Source of the DNA: Fibrobacter sp. UWB5
GTDB lineage: Bacteria > Fibrobacterota > Fibrobacteria > Fibrobacterales > Fibrobacteraceae
Reading direction: 5' to 3'
Assembly: GCF_002210295.1 (NCBI RefSeq)
Contig: NZ_MWQH01000005.1
Location: 211,761-275,760 of the forward strand
Length of the DNA: 64,000 bases
Of the stretch, positions 63,931 through 64,000 are shown in pieces. The notes under the pieces were generated by a model that saw only the letters and a list, made by a program, of their open reading frames with translations, ran no database searches and had not been told where the DNA came from. Within the stretch, counting starts at the first letter, position 1; every line of letters begins with the position of its first letter. Both the position numbers and the translations under genes were made by a program.

Positions 63931-64000
63931 ATAGGGCTTTATGGTTGGACTATGCAGGAGTTTAATAAGAGGGTAGCATAAGCTACTATATTCATTGCGC

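Overview
The window reads as a stretch of chromosome from a Fibrobacter species (FCB group, Gram-negative gut fibre degrader). Three things support this: a protein of the Fibrobacter succinogenes major paralogous (FISUMP) type at the right edge; secreted polysaccharide-active enzymes with Ser-rich linkers and C-terminal sorting-like tails; and outer-membrane biogenesis genes (TamB/BamA-like) among typical housekeeping genes. The assignment rests on family recognition only. About 46 protein genes, one tRNA and several terminators can be supported. No rRNA, CRISPR array, insertion sequence or phage is visible.

Layout. 1-1.8 kb: C-terminal two thirds of ClpB. 1.85-3.8 kb (minus): hisC and an inositol-monophosphatase-family histidinol phosphatase. 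3.8-6.9 kb: a small envelope protein converging on comEC. 7-10.75 kb (plus): a metzincin-like lipoprotein, a DUF4416 protein, a membrane-anchored HELTH peptidase and an L-asparaginase. 10.8-12.5 kb (minus): rplY (L25), tRNA-Gln(TTG), ispE. 12.6-18.6 kb (plus): an envelope operon of DUF2147, LolA-like, MMPL/RND transporter and two outer-membrane proteins.

18.66-26.33 kb (plus) is the most unusual locus. Five tightly packed genes encode a STAS anti-sigma-antagonist-like protein, a PLP aminotransferase, an A-T-C nonribosomal peptide synthetase, a MATE exporter fused to a degenerate HATPase domain, and a 7-TM SpoIIE-type phosphatase. It looks like a small-molecule synthesis and export system wired to partner-switching signalling parts. 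The aminotransferase and NRPS genes are visibly more A+T-rich than their surroundings, which suggests horizontal transfer.

26.3-45.7 kb: ftsK (minus), a CHASE2-adenylate cyclase (plus), folK-deoxynucleoside kinase-panC (minus), rho with a long disordered N-terminus, proC, a sigma-54 activator with a degenerate receiver, a FecCD-type ABC importer pair, nspC, tsaE, a coiled membrane protein, sufE and a geranylgeranyl-reductase-family flavoprotein. 45.8-52.8 kb: a secreted pentapeptide-repeat protein, radA, a UvrD/PcrA helicase and a PL9-type pectate lyase. 52.9-64 kb: tamB and a BamA/TamA-family gene overlapping by 4 bp, an orphan ABC ATPase, a CE4 deacetylase with a CBM6-like module, glyA, about 500 bp of hairpin-rich noncoding DNA, and the FISUMP-type gene.

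Non-genic signals include a hairpin-forming TAGAACTTAG/CTAAGTTCTA repeat at two intergenic sites 5 kb apart, a 17-bp sequence shared upstream of rho and the pentapeptide gene, and convergent genes whose stop codons abut or overlap, two of them on CTAG.
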